DNA of 64,000 bases from Acetobacter thailandicus (GCF_011516655.1 NZ_WOSV01000001.1:124001-188000); one strand, 5' to 3'. Shown: positions 18,009-25,699, counted from the first letter of the stretch. Program-made: numbers and translations. Notes: generated by a model from the sequence alone, not told the origin.

Positions 18009-18470
18009 TCACACATCCTTCCTAGCACTCACACGGAGAACCGGAGCACCACCATTCGATAAGCTAACGCCAGGTAAAGAACCTTTACGGGCCAGCTTGT
18101 TTAATTCGGTTCTGTTGAGCTTGTCTGGCTGGGGTTCCCACAACTCAGGATGCAGGATCTTGAGCGCAGACTCATCCGTTATCATCGCGGTCTGAGGAGA
18201 TCTGGCTAAACTACCGACCCACACATCGGACTGCATAGCAACAACACCATCCTCCTGCATTTGCCCGCCAAGTTTTTCACGCAGTATTTCAGCTGCACGT
18301 TTAGTGTGCTTTGTAAGGCTCTCAAGAGTTCCGATCAGATCCAGCGTATCATTGTCTGTTCGCGCATTTTCTGAACGAATAGAAAGCATCGTTTTATTTA
18401 TTGCCGACAAATCAGCTTTGAGGTGGTCGGCGTAAACCTGATTGACAGCAGTTAACATAGGATCAGACAC
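18009..18470 (-). CDS. Unidentified early phage protein upstream of bet
   Basis: 153 residues. The N-terminal 70 are predicted helical and charged (AINKTMLSIRSENARTDNDTLDLIGTLESLTKHTKRAAEILREKLG), suggesting a coiled coil. A conserved-looking WEPQPDKLNRTELNKLARKG stretch follows. Such genes next to bet often encode nuclease inhibitors or accessory proteins, but no known domain is recognised here. It overlaps its upstream neighbour by eight bases and ends two bases before bet. Confidence 0.75.
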   Translation of the reverse strand: MSDPMLTAVNQVYADHLKADLSAINKTMLSIRSENARTDNDTLDLIGTLESLTKHTKRAAEILREKLGGQMQEDGVVAMQSDVWVGSLARSPQTAMITDESALKILHPELWEPQPDKLNRTELNKLARKGSLPGVSLSNGGAPVLRVSARKDV

Positions 18471-18747
18471 AGCTCACGCCCCCAACGTAATCACGCACTT
18501 CCCTGCGCAGTTCAGGATTTTTCCTAAACAGGTCACGAACCTCCTGACGAAGGTTATACAGCTCGTTAAAATTGCGTTGCACACTTCTGAGATTTAGCGT
18601 GCTGAAATCTGCCATTGAGCAAAATGAGTCTAACAGGTTGTCAGTGTTTCGCTGAAAATCCTGTAGCTCACCTTCGAGTAGCAGCTGCGTACATTTAATC
18701 AGGCGCTGCATACGCTCAACGCATTCAATTGCCTGCTTGCGGCTCAT
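18463..18747 (-). CDS. Small early phage protein
   Basis: 94 residues, mainly helical and charged (MSRKQAIECVERMQRLIKCTQLLLEGELQDFQ...), with YNLRQEVRDLFRKNPELRREVRDYV near the end. No known family recognised. The ATG overlaps the upstream stop as ATGA, so it is coupled in the leftward operon. Confidence 0.65.
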   Translation of the reverse strand: MSRKQAIECVERMQRLIKCTQLLLEGELQDFQRNTDNLLDSFCSMADFSTLNLRSVQRNFNELYNLRQEVRDLFRKNPELRREVRDYVGGVSCV

Positions 18748-19025
18748 GACAACACCCCGCGTCCGATATCAAAAAATACTGAAATTATCGACAACAATGC
18801 GGCAATCAGATCACCTGTTACGGCCTCTCCCGTCTCTGTGAACATCATCCACAGGGTTATGCAGAGCATAAATGCAATACCGAACAATGCCTGCACCAGT
18901 TCATTGTCAGCGGCGCGACAGAACGCATTGACAACATAGCCAGCTATCCAGCCAGCTATTGCGCGAAAATTATGCGAGTTCACAGGCGTTCTCCCGTGCG
19001 AGTTCATGGATTTTCTCAACATCAT
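18744..19025 (-). CDS. Small membrane protein of the early operon
   Basis: 93 residues with two probable membrane segments (about 50-62, ALFGIAFMLCITLWMMF, and 72-87, LIAALLSIISVFF). Several starts are possible: ATG 19025, 19022 or 19007; none has a strong SD. It overlaps the preceding gene. It might alter the host envelope, for example superinfection exclusion, but that is only a guess from topology. Confidence 0.55.
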   Translation of the reverse strand: MMLRKSMNSHGRTPVNSHNFRAIAGWIAGYVVNAFCRAADNELVQALFGIAFMLCITLWMMFTETGEAVTGDLIAALLSIISVFFDIGRGVLS

Positions 19026-19257
19026 CGCGCTCTATTTCCTGAGCGAGTGCTTCCAGATCAGGAGCGACTGCGAGAACAGCCAGATCCCCGTTACACTCCA
19101 GCTTGCGCGTCAGGCCTGCTATCGTCTGAGAGGCCTCTCGCAAAATGCTGACGATCATTGCAATCGTAGCGTTATCTCGTGTCGGCGATACATTGTGCCG
19201 GATAGGTGCATAGATCGGGCTGCCCGGTACTGATCGTATATTGTCAGGGTAGTTCAT
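18970..19257 (-). CDS. First gene of the leftward early operon, unknown function
   Basis: 95 residues beginning MNYPDNIRSVPGSPIYAP. The C-terminal half is acidic and helical. ATG 19257 has AAAGGAGA upstream, a strong SD, in preference to an upstream in-frame start. It sits directly behind the repeated operators at 19291-19339, so it should be the first gene repressed in the lysogen. Confidence 0.65.
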   Translation of the reverse strand: MNYPDNIRSVPGSPIYAPIRHNVSPTRDNATIAMIVSILREASQTIAGLTRKLECNGDLAVLAVAPDLEALAQEIERDDVEKIHELARENACELA

Positions 19258-19290
19258 GGCCCATCTCCTTTCGGTTGATGGGCTCAACGT

Positions 19291-19305
19291 AAGTTTTTCT
19301 TACTT
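19291..19305. promoter_or_regulatory. Putative repressor operator OL1
   Basis: AAGTTTTTCTTACTT, within the palindrome CGTAAGT-n7-ACTTACG. It differs at one base from the consensus shared with the cI-cro region. Confidence 0.7.
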
Positions 19306-19324
19306 ACGCGTCAAGCAAAAAAGA

Positions 19325-19339
19325 AAGTATTTCTTACTG
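19325..19339. promoter_or_regulatory. Putative repressor operator OL2
   Basis: AAGTATTTCTTACTG, one base from the inverse of the site at 21646. It lies 34 bases from OL1, centre to centre, upstream of the leftward operon. Confidence 0.7.
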
Positions 19340-19613
19340 TTTGTGATTTACGTTCTTACACACCAAAAGGTATATGGAGCCTAAATATTTATTTTCAGTG
19401 TGTTTTGCCACGGTATAAACTTACCCGCCCCACAAAGCGGACATACGCAACACAATAAAATGCAAAAATTTTAATAAACAACAATAGTTATCAACAGGAA
19501 AAATCTGCAACTCAAGCTAACCGTGCAACCACTTATGAAAATATTCTACAGATTAACGATAAATATTGAAGTGCTAATGCTTATAGATGCGCATTAAATC
19601 ACTACCTTATTAG
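19340..19613. other. AT-rich leftward promoter region
   Basis: A gene-free region between OL2 and the gene ending at 19614. It should contain the leftward promoter. It has a DnaA-box-like TTATCAACA near 19488-19496 and long A/T tracts. No open frame with a start signal is visible. Confidence 0.4.
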
Positions 19614-20441
19614 CTAATAAGCCATACCTAAGGTAATAAGCATATTCCTATTTATTGCATCTATTTCAACCACGTTCGTAATAGATGCTAAGAGCGATAG
19701 GTTTTCAGGGCCAATATCTTTTGCTATGGCAGGATCATAAATCGCCCAACGAGAAACATTAATATCTTCTCTTCTGCTCACGTCAAAATTTGCAGAGACA
19801 ATAGAGTTAACTTTGCGTGGGCGAACTTCATCGATCAAAAGTGGTGTCTTGTTCTTATACACAGCTTCAATGTCGAAAGTGTGCATCTTCTTACTCGCCC
19901 CCAAAAAATCAGCATTTTTTTTAGTGGAAATTCCCGGGAACCAATCATCCAATCGATCTATGAACTCCTTTGCTATGTCGCGATAGACACGAGGCTCTGC
20001 ATAGTTGGCAAGTGATAAAGCAAGCTCAGAACTTGCATTCGAGACGAGTGCGACAAAGGATGGTATCTCAGATACGGATATTTCTGGACTAAGGAGTATC
20101 CCATCACGTGACGTAAGCCCATATCTTTTGGCGACTGCACTTGCCAGTCTCGCACCAGAATAAGGTCTCTTTCCTTCGGACACAATCCTATCCAATGCAT
20201 TACCATCATCAGTAACTAATATTCTATCACCCTTAGGGCCAATGATTATTCGCACAGAAACAGAAGAAAAATCATAATATAAACAATCAGTTACAACTGA
20301 TATAATATCGCCACGGACAAGAAGCTCTCTGTCTGCATTTATTTCTTTTTTTACCTTCTCTATAATAGCCTGTCTTGTGGAGGAAGACCGAATTTCTCCA
20401 TGTGTTCCGGGAGAGCTACCCAGCATTCTGTGATAAACCAT
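19614..20441 (-). CDS. DUF1828-like protein, second gene of a two-gene unknown module
   Basis: 275 residues. The segment SVVTDCLYYDFSSVSVRIIIGPKGDRILVTDDGNALDRI resembles DUF1828, where an 'I.I.....g..llTDDG.tl' core is typical. A DUF1829-like second half may follow; this is from memory and weak. GGAGGAGG lies seven bases before ATG 20441, deciding the start, and places it 82 bases inside the upstream gene. The pair sits between the repressor and early operon, where prophages often carry lysogenic-conversion or exclusion genes. Base use is more AT-rich than the late genes. Confidence 0.6.
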   Translation of the reverse strand: MVYHRMLGSSPGTHGEIRSSSTRQAIIEKVKKEINADRELLVRGDIISVVTDCLYYDFSSVSVRIIIGPKGDRILVTDDGNALDRIVSEGKRPYSGARLASAVAKRYGLTSRDGILLSPEISVSEIPSFVALVSNASSELALSLANYAEPRVYRDIAKEFIDRLDDWFPGISTKKNADFLGASKKMHTFDIEAVYKNKTPLLIDEVRPRKVNSIVSANFDVSRREDINVSRWAIYDPAIAKDIGPENLSLLASITNVVEIDAINRNMLITLGMAY

Positions 20442-20881
20442 AAAACAGCCTCCTCCCAATTTTCTATAGAATTAGGTAAATTATTTGCTAACGGTAAATG
20501 TGCTTTTTGTGCACCGTCTATCAAGCGTAATCGATTATCCTGCCATAAGTGCACATGTGGACAGCCAACCCGACGAGGAAATCCTGGAGGAAGCTCACCC
20601 TTATTGATGTGCCACATGTCCTCATGGCCAATTTCTAACCTGGCAGCCTGAAAGCCAGATTGAGTCGAATAATGCACTTTAGCCCTTTTGTCACCCTGAC
20701 CGGGGTAAGCAGTGAGTATAATCTGGTCCGTAAGCCCTATACCTTCTAGGCTCAAAGCACATATTTTTTGCCACTCACCGGACGAAACAGGAACTGGCGT
20801 CCACCCACCAATTACCCCAATTTCTTTCTGAGAACCCATCCTACGATCTAGGTCTGAAAATTGAGACTTAGTAAGCTTCAT
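20360..20881 (-). CDS. Unknown protein, first gene of the two-gene module
   Basis: 173 residues. No catalytic motif is certain. The core RVGCPHVHLWQDNRLRLI has a PHVHL pattern reminiscent of the DUF6978 family; several His, Trp and acidic residues (GHEDMWHINKGELP) could bind metal. It begins 63 bases after the cI stop on the same strand, so it may be transcribed with cI in the lysogen. Its 3' end overlaps the next gene by 82 bases, an unusually long overlap that implies coupled expression. Confidence 0.6.
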   Translation of the reverse strand: MKLTKSQFSDLDRRMGSQKEIGVIGGWTPVPVSSGEWQKICALSLEGIGLTDQIILTAYPGQGDKRAKVHYSTQSGFQAARLEIGHEDMWHINKGELPPGFPRRVGCPHVHLWQDNRLRLIDGAQKAHLPLANNLPNSIENWEEAVLWFITECWVALPEHMEKFGLPPQDRLL

Positions 20882-20943
20882 ATCAGAGTAATATCTCTTC
20901 CGTTAAGTTAAAATATCAAAGCCGGAATTAAAGTCCGGCAACA

Positions 20944-21612
20944 TCACTTCCAGGCCCATTTCCCGATTACTCGCCCATTAATACTAATCTCATCGAGAGT
21001 CAGTTCATAAGTGGAATACGCAGGATTTATACTCATAATCCTTACGCGACGTGGCTCTTCCATCCCAGGTAACAACTCCAGCCGCTTAAGAACCAAACCG
21101 TAGCCATCCCAAAGAACATAAACCCCAGGAGGAGATGGCACACGATGAGAAGTGTCCATTAGCACCCGATCGCCCGCTTGATACTCAGGCTCCATGCTAT
21201 CTCCCGCCACTCGAATGATGGCGAGTTTATCCGGGACGTCTGAAAAGGCAGAAATATAAGCACGAGGTATCTGCCAATGCTCTGCTGGCCTCAAACCTTC
21301 ACCAGGCGAACAAAGCTGCGGCACCGCGCCTGGTCCCGCTGAAGTTACCACATCATATTCGGGTATAGTTATGTAAGAAGGAGCGTGGACTATTTTAGTA
21401 ATCTCTCGTCGACTGCCTTTTTCTGAATGCAGTTCCTCCCAAGAGGTACCTAAAAAAATAGCAAGATCCTTTAGACGCTTCCCAGTAGGATGTGTCTTGC
21501 CTGAAATCCATTGACTAACCGCCTGCGATGAAATGCCTAAGGCGTTCCCTATGTCGGTTGGTCCTACACCAGCGGACGCCATAGCATCCTGAAGATTCTC
21601 TTTGAAAGACAT
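20944..21612 (-). CDS. CI-like phage repressor (HTH + S24 peptidase)
   Basis: 222 residues. An N-terminal HTH (about 15-45: GPTDIGNALGISSQAVSQWISGKTHPTG) is joined to an S24/LexA-like domain with the catalytic serine in AGDSMEP (Ser139) and lysine in LKRLEL (Lys176). Ala92-Gly93 (VVTSAGPG) is at the expected self-cleavage site. It should bind the AAGTATTTCTTACTT operators and be inactivated by RecA on DNA damage, releasing the lytic programme. It is divergent from the Cro-like gene. Confidence 0.92.
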   Translation of the reverse strand: MSFKENLQDAMASAGVGPTDIGNALGISSQAVSQWISGKTHPTGKRLKDLAIFLGTSWEELHSEKGSRREITKIVHAPSYITIPEYDVVTSAGPGAVPQLCSPGEGLRPAEHWQIPRAYISAFSDVPDKLAIIRVAGDSMEPEYQAGDRVLMDTSHRVPSPPGVYVLWDGYGLVLKRLELLPGMEEPRRVRIMSINPAYSTYELTLDEISINGRVIGKWAWK

Positions 21613-21645
21613 TCTTTCTTTTACCCTCCTTTCGCATATTTACAT

Positions 21646-21660
21646 AAGTAAGAAATACTT
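21646..21660. promoter_or_regulatory. Putative repressor operator OR1
   Basis: AAGTAAGAAATACTT, the exact inverse of AAGTATTTCTTACTT, in the 81-base gap between cI and the Cro-like gene. Confidence 0.7.
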
Positions 21661-21668
21661 GCTCTATT

Positions 21669-21685
21669 AGAAAGAATAACTTACG
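21669..21685. promoter_or_regulatory. Putative weak operator OR2
   Basis: AGAAAGAATAACTTACG; its inverse matches the operator consensus with about three differences. It lies just before the Cro-like gene start. Confidence 0.5.
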
Positions 21686-21693
21686 GTGCGGGT

Positions 21694-21975
21694 ATGACCA
21701 GAAACCCTACTAGCACCAGGCCACCATGTGTGCAGGCCGCAATCAATAAAGCGGGCAGCGTGTCAGCGCTCGCGAGTATTGTTGAAGTGACACCCGCTGC
21801 TATTCGTCAGTGGCGCGCCATTCCTGTTCATCATGTAAGAAAAATCAGCGAAGTTCTTCAAGTTCCGCTATGCGACCTTATACCCACGGCACGCTCCGTA
21901 AAGAATAAGTATCAGGCACAAGCTGGGAAAAAACATTCCGTATCCTCATCCACTCCGTATGTGGAGCCTGTGTGA
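21694..21975 (+). CDS. Cro-like / YdaS-family transcription factor
   Basis: 93 residues. The HTH reads AAINKAGSVSALASIVEVTPAAIRQWRAIPVHHVRKISEVLQVPLCDLIP, the standard layout of YdaS/Cro proteins in which a short recognition helix is followed by 'W....P..H...I'. The C-terminal tail is polar. Divergence from cI across a shared operator region makes it the probable Cro. Its stop overlaps the next start (TGATG). Confidence 0.82.
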   Translation: MTRNPTSTRPPCVQAAINKAGSVSALASIVEVTPAAIRQWRAIPVHHVRKISEVLQVPLCDLIPTARSVKNKYQAQAGKKHSVSSSTPYVEPV

Positions 21976-22775
21976 TGACCACTCAAATAATGCCGTTCCA
22001 TATTGAGAAGAAGCATGACGGCGAATTGCGCATTAGTGAAACTGAACTGGCGCGACGTCTTGGTTACGCGCGTGACCGAGATTTTCGTAGAATTGTGAAA
22101 GCATATCGCCGCCGCATTGATAGGCTCGGTTCCGCGCTGCTGCTGCGCGAAACCTCTGGCAAGGCAGGCGGAAGGCCTAAAACTGTTGAATGGTTCACTC
22201 AAGAACAAGCTGTATTTCTTGCGAGCAGGTCCGACACAACAGCCGCAGATGACGTAATGGAAGGTATTTCTGTCCAGTTCGTCGAAATGCGCAAGCGTTT
22301 GACCAATACGGCTCCAGCACTAACAAAAGAGCTACTGGCAATGAACATACTCTCTCCTGAAGTCAGAGTATGGGAAAAGAAATTCGAACCGCCATTTTTT
22401 GAAAAGCTCCACCGTGTTCTCGGTGTACACAGATCGACACGCAACAATCATCCACTCTGTGGGAAATTCATCAATAAATATGTGTATGAGTTCCTGTTTG
22501 GTAATCTTGGTCTTGAAGTAATACGCGACGCCAACCCATCGAATACTGAATACCACCGTGCATTCAAACATCACCAGATGCTGAAGCCAGAGCATGATGA
22601 GCCCTTCAGAACTCATATAAAAATGCTGACCGCTCTGTTGTCTGTTGCACAAAGCCCGAAGCACTTCAATGACATATTCAATACGGCATTCCCTAAGAAA
22701 CAAACCCAAATCGGCATGATGTTCAACGAAATATCGCAACGGGTTTCTTCTCCAGCTCTGGAGTATGTAAAATGA
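21975..22775 (+). CDS. P63C-domain phage protein (antirepressor-like)
   Basis: 266 residues. The N-terminal part (LGYARDRDFRRIVKAY...GRPKTVEWFTQEQAVFLASRS) resembles phage regulatory Rha/AntA-type DNA-binding domains. The C-terminal part (KFEPPFFEKLHRVLG, HPLCGKFINKYVYEFL) resembles the P63C domain found in phage antirepressors. It probably interferes with repression early in induction. Start ATG 21975 overlaps the upstream stop. The target is not known. Confidence 0.75.
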   Translation: MTTQIMPFHIEKKHDGELRISETELARRLGYARDRDFRRIVKAYRRRIDRLGSALLLRETSGKAGGRPKTVEWFTQEQAVFLASRSDTTAADDVMEGISVQFVEMRKRLTNTAPALTKELLAMNILSPEVRVWEKKFEPPFFEKLHRVLGVHRSTRNNHPLCGKFINKYVYEFLFGNLGLEVIRDANPSNTEYHRAFKHHQMLKPEHDEPFRTHIKMLTALLSVAQSPKHFNDIFNTAFPKKQTQIGMMFNEISQRVSSPALEYVK

Positions 22776-22915
22776 CAATCACCCTGGAGAAGACTTCTGC
22801 CCGGCGTCCTCGATCCTGGACGCGCGATGAGGATATCGCGCTGGCGTGGGCCGTATACCGCAACCAATCTACGGCTGACGTGTTGCGCGAAATTGGCCGG
22901 AGTTCAACACGATGA
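22772..22915 (+). CDS. 47-residue Myb/GcrA-like DNA-binding protein
   Basis: MTITLEKTSARRPRSWTRDEDIALAWAVYRNQ...VLREIGRSSTR. The W-x4-D..LA........A..I...GRS pattern is that of a short HTH like GcrA or a Myb repeat. It overlaps the P63C stop (ATGA) and the next gene start (ATGA). Too short to infer a partner. Confidence 0.6.
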   Translation: MTITLEKTSARRPRSWTRDEDIALAWAVYRNQSTADVLREIGRSSTR

Positions 22916-23106
22916 TCGTCACCCGCCAGAAAACAATCCCATGCGGGTTTAAGCCTGCGTTTTCTAAACCAGACTATGCCCGCGAATGGACAGCGTTCGG
23001 CAATCAGAAGCGCAATCCTGATCATCTGATAAATCAAGCCACTCTCGACCCTGATATTCTCGTGGTTCGTCAGGACGGCATGCAGACGATCTATCTGAGG
23101 CCATGA
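22912..23106 (+). CDS. Small early phage protein, 64 residues
   Basis: MIVTRQKTIPCGFKPAFSKPDYAREWTAF... no recognised family. Its ATG overlaps the preceding stop as ATGA, which supports coupled translation. Confidence 0.5.
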   Translation: MIVTRQKTIPCGFKPAFSKPDYAREWTAFGNQKRNPDHLINQATLDPDILVVRQDGMQTIYLRP

Positions 23107-23108
23107 GG

Positions 23109-23300
23109 TCACGAAATGCTGTCCACACCCAGCAACTGCGCTACCTGCACCAGTAATTTTCTACGTTCGTCAAGCGTAGCAAACGGGTGCAGGAACGACC
23201 ACAACTCGGCGGTATCAACCAGAGAATGTGCCAGAAATGGCGTGCCGATTAATGTGTTCGGATCAGCGCAGTCGTATGAGTGTGGATCAGTATCACACAA
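23109..23300 (-). CDS. Possible 63-residue protein on the opposite strand
   Basis: GTG at 23300 with GGAG upstream opens a frame that ends two bases after the neighbouring plus-strand stop, filling a 240-base gap. The product (SLVDTAELWSFLHPFATLDERRKLLVQVAQLLG) has a protein-like helical composition. It runs against the local transcription direction, so it may be a chance frame. Confidence 0.3.
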   Translation of the reverse strand: MCDTDPHSYDCADPNTLIGTPFLAHSLVDTAELWSFLHPFATLDERRKLLVQVAQLLGVDSIS

Positions 23301-23347
23301 GGTTTGTCTCCGTATTCGTTCTCACAAAACAGAATATGGAGGAAATA

Positions 23348-23779
23348 ATGAGAAATATTTTGGAAAATCGTTCCAAAATTTTGGAAAACTGTCCAATGAC
23401 GATGACTAACTCAGTCACGCATGACGCCCAGATGATGGCCCGGACAATCGTTAAGACGTTTGGCCCTGGCCTTGGCGTCAAAGCGACCATTCACCGCCTT
23501 GCTCGCGTCCTGAATATCTCAGAGCGGCAGGCGAAAAGCATTTACTATGGCGAGCCGATAACAATTACGGCGCAAATTTTTATGAAGATGCTCGCCATTT
23601 ATCAGGAAACACTGGGCCGACTGCAAAAGAAAGCGGAAGAAGAAGCCGCTATCTATCGCGCCTTAAATAATGAATGGGACGAAAATGGGGAAACTCATTT
23701 TGCAATGGCGGATTGTCATCACTCGAAAGCGCGCAAAGAGAGCACTGTGCCGAGCGCTCTACTACAGAGAGATTGCTGA
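23348..23779 (+). CDS. Phage early protein with HTH-like region
   Basis: 143 residues. The middle (GPGLGVKATIHRLARVLNISERQAKSIYYGEPITI) has the shape of a helix-turn-helix with a conserved-looking YYGE segment. ATG 23348 is preceded by GGAGG at five bases, so it is preferred over upstream in-frame starts. The early codons contain repeated TTGGAAAA words. The C-terminal end overlaps the next gene by 95 bases. Confidence 0.6.
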   Translation: MRNILENRSKILENCPMTMTNSVTHDAQMMARTIVKTFGPGLGVKATIHRLARVLNISERQAKSIYYGEPITITAQIFMKMLAIYQETLGRLQKKAEEEAAIYRALNNEWDENGETHFAMADCHHSKARKESTVPSALLQRDC

Positions 23780-23849
23780 ATGGCTGAATGCCCGGGCCAA
23801 CGCTCTACAGGAAAAAGCAACTCGTCTCTCGAAGGAAGGCTGCGAATGA
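23685..23849 (+). CDS. 54-residue basic phage protein
   Basis: MGKLILQWRIVITRKRAKRALCRALYYREIAEWLNARANALQEK... highly basic and helical, perhaps nucleic-acid binding. It lies mostly inside the end of the preceding gene in another frame, and its stop overlaps the next ATG as ATGA, with AAGGAAGG serving the next gene. Coupling argues for expression. Confidence 0.5.
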   Translation: MGKLILQWRIVITRKRAKRALCRALYYREIAEWLNARANALQEKATRLSKEGCE

Positions 23850-24079
23850 AAAATATGCTGGATACAACCGATATTTACGCACTTCTTAACCGCAAGGTTA
23901 ATGAAATGAAGACAGCTAAAAATTTTGCTCTGGCTCATGGGCTGACAGAGGGCTTTCTTTCAGCTGTGCGTAACGGTTCCAAACCCATCCCAAAACAAGA
24001 CAGCCCGTTAACCCGTGCCCTGGGCATTGAATGGGTAAAACCAACTGATGGTTACTGGCGTTTCCGGGAGAATGTATAA
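23846..24079 (+). CDS. Small HTH-like phage protein
   Basis: 77 residues: LLNRKVNEMKTAKNFALAHGLTEGFLSAVRNGSKPIPKQ reads as a Cro-type HTH, then PLTRALGIEWVKPTDGYWRFRE. AAGGAAGG precedes ATG 23846. It overlaps the GapR-like gene by one base. Probably a regulator of early genes. Confidence 0.6.
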   Translation: MKNMLDTTDIYALLNRKVNEMKTAKNFALAHGLTEGFLSAVRNGSKPIPKQDSPLTRALGIEWVKPTDGYWRFRENV

Positions 24080-24345
24080 TGAGTGACATTGGCCACAACA
24101 GCGAAGCCACGACCGGCGGGATTGCAGCTGACAGGCTGCGTAGCATCATAGAAAGAATTGAGAGGCTGGAAGAAGAGCGCAAAGCTCTGGCAAGCGATAT
24201 TAAGGATATTTTCACGGAGGCAAAATCAGCCGGATTTGATGTAAAGGTTATTCGACAGATCATCCGCCTACGCAAGCAGGAACCGGCAGAGGTGGAAGAG
24301 CAGGAAACGCTGCTCGACATATATAAACGCGCTTTAGGGATGTAA
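24079..24345 (+). CDS. GapR-like nucleoid protein (DUF2312)
   Basis: 88 residues. RLRSIIERIERLEEERKALASDIKDIFTEAKSAGFDVKVIRQIIRLRKQ is the DUF2312 signature. The Caulobacter member GapR encircles overtwisted DNA and supports replication fork progress. A phage copy beside replication genes could aid phage DNA replication or alter host nucleoid behaviour. Opens with MSDIGHN, common in this family. Confidence 0.9.
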   Translation: MSDIGHNSEATTGGIAADRLRSIIERIERLEEERKALASDIKDIFTEAKSAGFDVKVIRQIIRLRKQEPAEVEEQETLLDIYKRALGM

Positions 24346-24349
24346 TGAT

Positions 24350-24931
24350 ATGGCCCGTATACGTAGCATTCACCCTGGTATTTATACAGATGAGTCCTTC
24401 GCCACCCTCTCTATGGCTGCACGCATTCTCATTATAGGCATTTGGAATCATGCTGATGATGGAGGTGGCTTTGAGTGGAAGCCTCTCTCTTTAAAAATGA
24501 AAATTTTCCCGGCCGACAATATTGATGTGTCTGAATTACTCCATGAACTTGAAGCTGGCGACGTTATAAAAAAATACGAAGTTGACGGAAAAAATTACGG
24601 AGCAGTTCGGAACTTCGGTAAGTGGCAGAGGCCTAAAAAGCCTTCCAGGTTCTGCCCTATGCCGGAACCAGTTCGGAATTATACATGCACAAATGATGAT
24701 AAAAACGAAACCAGTTCCGAATTGGATGCATCTGAGGCCACCAATAATGGAAACCAGTTCCGTACCAGTTCCGAACCAGTACGGAAATTCAATTTCAGAA
24801 GGGAGGAAGGGAGGAAGGTAATAGTTATACATCCTCACTACGTTCGGATGGCGCGGCGACGCCGCCCCGAGACGAACAGGTTCGTGCGACCTGGGGCAAG
24901 ATCGAAATTATACCGGGAACCTGACCAATGA
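24350..24931 (+). CDS. Phage replication initiation-type protein, possibly frameshifted near its end
   Basis: The N-terminal 110 residues (ARIRSIHPGIYTDESFATLSMAARILIIGIWNHADDGGGFEWKPLSLKMKIFPAD) match the winged-helix 'replisome organiser' type found at the start of phage replication modules. Beyond about residue 150 the frame becomes Arg-rich and implausible. A second frame from the GGAGGAAGGGAGGAAGG repeat (about 24800-24818) gives EEGNSYTSSLRSDGAATPPRD...WGKIEIIPGT and stops at 24924, a more natural ending. A slip in the purine repeat is likely. Confidence 0.72.
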   Translation: MARIRSIHPGIYTDESFATLSMAARILIIGIWNHADDGGGFEWKPLSLKMKIFPADNIDVSELLHELEAGDVIKKYEVDGKNYGAVRNFGKWQRPKKPSRFCPMPEPVRNYTCTNDDKNETSSELDASEATNNGNQFRTSSEPVRKFNFRREEGRKVIVIHPHYVRMARRRRPETNRFVRPGARSKLYREPDQ

Positions 24932-25428
24932 GCACCGCTGTAAAAATTCAAAACGCTAACTCCGCTCCGGTTGCAGCAATGGCGGCCCCGTCCGCCAGCC
25001 TCGATGCAATGCTGTGGGCCATGCGCTCAGGCATCCCGACGATTGCCCGCGACCTCACCAGCGAGCGTGTGCAGGAAGCCCGCGCTATCGTTGCCGCCGG
25101 ATGTGGACCGGCAGACCCCCGCGTTGTGCTCTCATGGCTGACAAACCTCGCAGCAATGATCGTCAATGCGCCGGTTTTCGAGAATGCGCCGGAGAAGGTC
25201 AGTGCCATCCTGGAGGTCTGCGAGGATCTGCCCGCCGGTGTCTGGACGCGCGAAACCCGCCTTGCCTGGGTACGTCAGGGCGAACGGGGTAAGTTCTGGC
25301 CAGCTCCCGCCGAGCTGTATGCGCATCTCAGGCCGTATGCCGACCGCATCACGCGCCAGTTCGAAGGCTGTCAGCGAATTGTGAGGACGGCAGAGCAGCA
25401 GACACGCACTAAGAGCCGTCAGGTTTAG
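24928..25428 (+). CDS. Unidentified phage replication-region protein
   Basis: 166 residues. No recognised domain; the WFPAPAELYAHLRPYADRITRQFEGCQRIV segment recurs in proteins after phage replication initiators, so a helicase-loader-like or accessory role is possible but unproven. The GC content is higher than in nearby genes. The ATG overlaps the preceding stop (ATGA). Confidence 0.6.
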   Translation: MSTAVKIQNANSAPVAAMAAPSASLDAMLWAMRSGIPTIARDLTSERVQEARAIVAAGCGPADPRVVLSWLTNLAAMIVNAPVFENAPEKVSAILEVCEDLPAGVWTRETRLAWVRQGERGKFWPAPAELYAHLRPYADRITRQFEGCQRIVRTAEQQTRTKSRQV

Positions 25429-25519
25429 CGGAAAGCACGATGAAACGTGCGGGACTATACTTCACACATAAAAGCATGAAAAACGCATGTGCGATGAAAT
25501 ATGAGGGAGGCCAGACATA

Positions 25520-25699
25520 GCCAAGGGCTTTGAAATCCTGCCTCGCTGCTGGGTGGTCGAACGAACATTCGCCTGGCTCGGTCGCTGCAGGCGGCTCGCC
25601 AAAGACTGGGGAAAATCCATAGCCTCGTCAACAGCGTGGACTTTGATCGCCTCAATCCGCATGCTGACACGCAGAACCGCAACGCATTGTCAGTGCTGA
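25520..25699 (+). pseudogene. IS5-family transposase remnant (C-terminal end)
   Basis: The frame [19 protein letters not shown] followed by [19 protein letters not shown] and [13 protein letters not shown] is the conserved end of IS5-family (IS427/IS1031-like) transposases, with the catalytic E in the VVERT motif. There is no start codon, no N-terminal catalytic domain and I see no intact terminal inverted repeats. It marks an old insertion beside the KAP gene. Confidence 0.85.

Noticed and set aside
23116-23409. 97-codon plus-strand frame
   Set aside because: Poor SD, Cys/Ser-rich and unprotein-like; it crosses the well-supported start at 23348.
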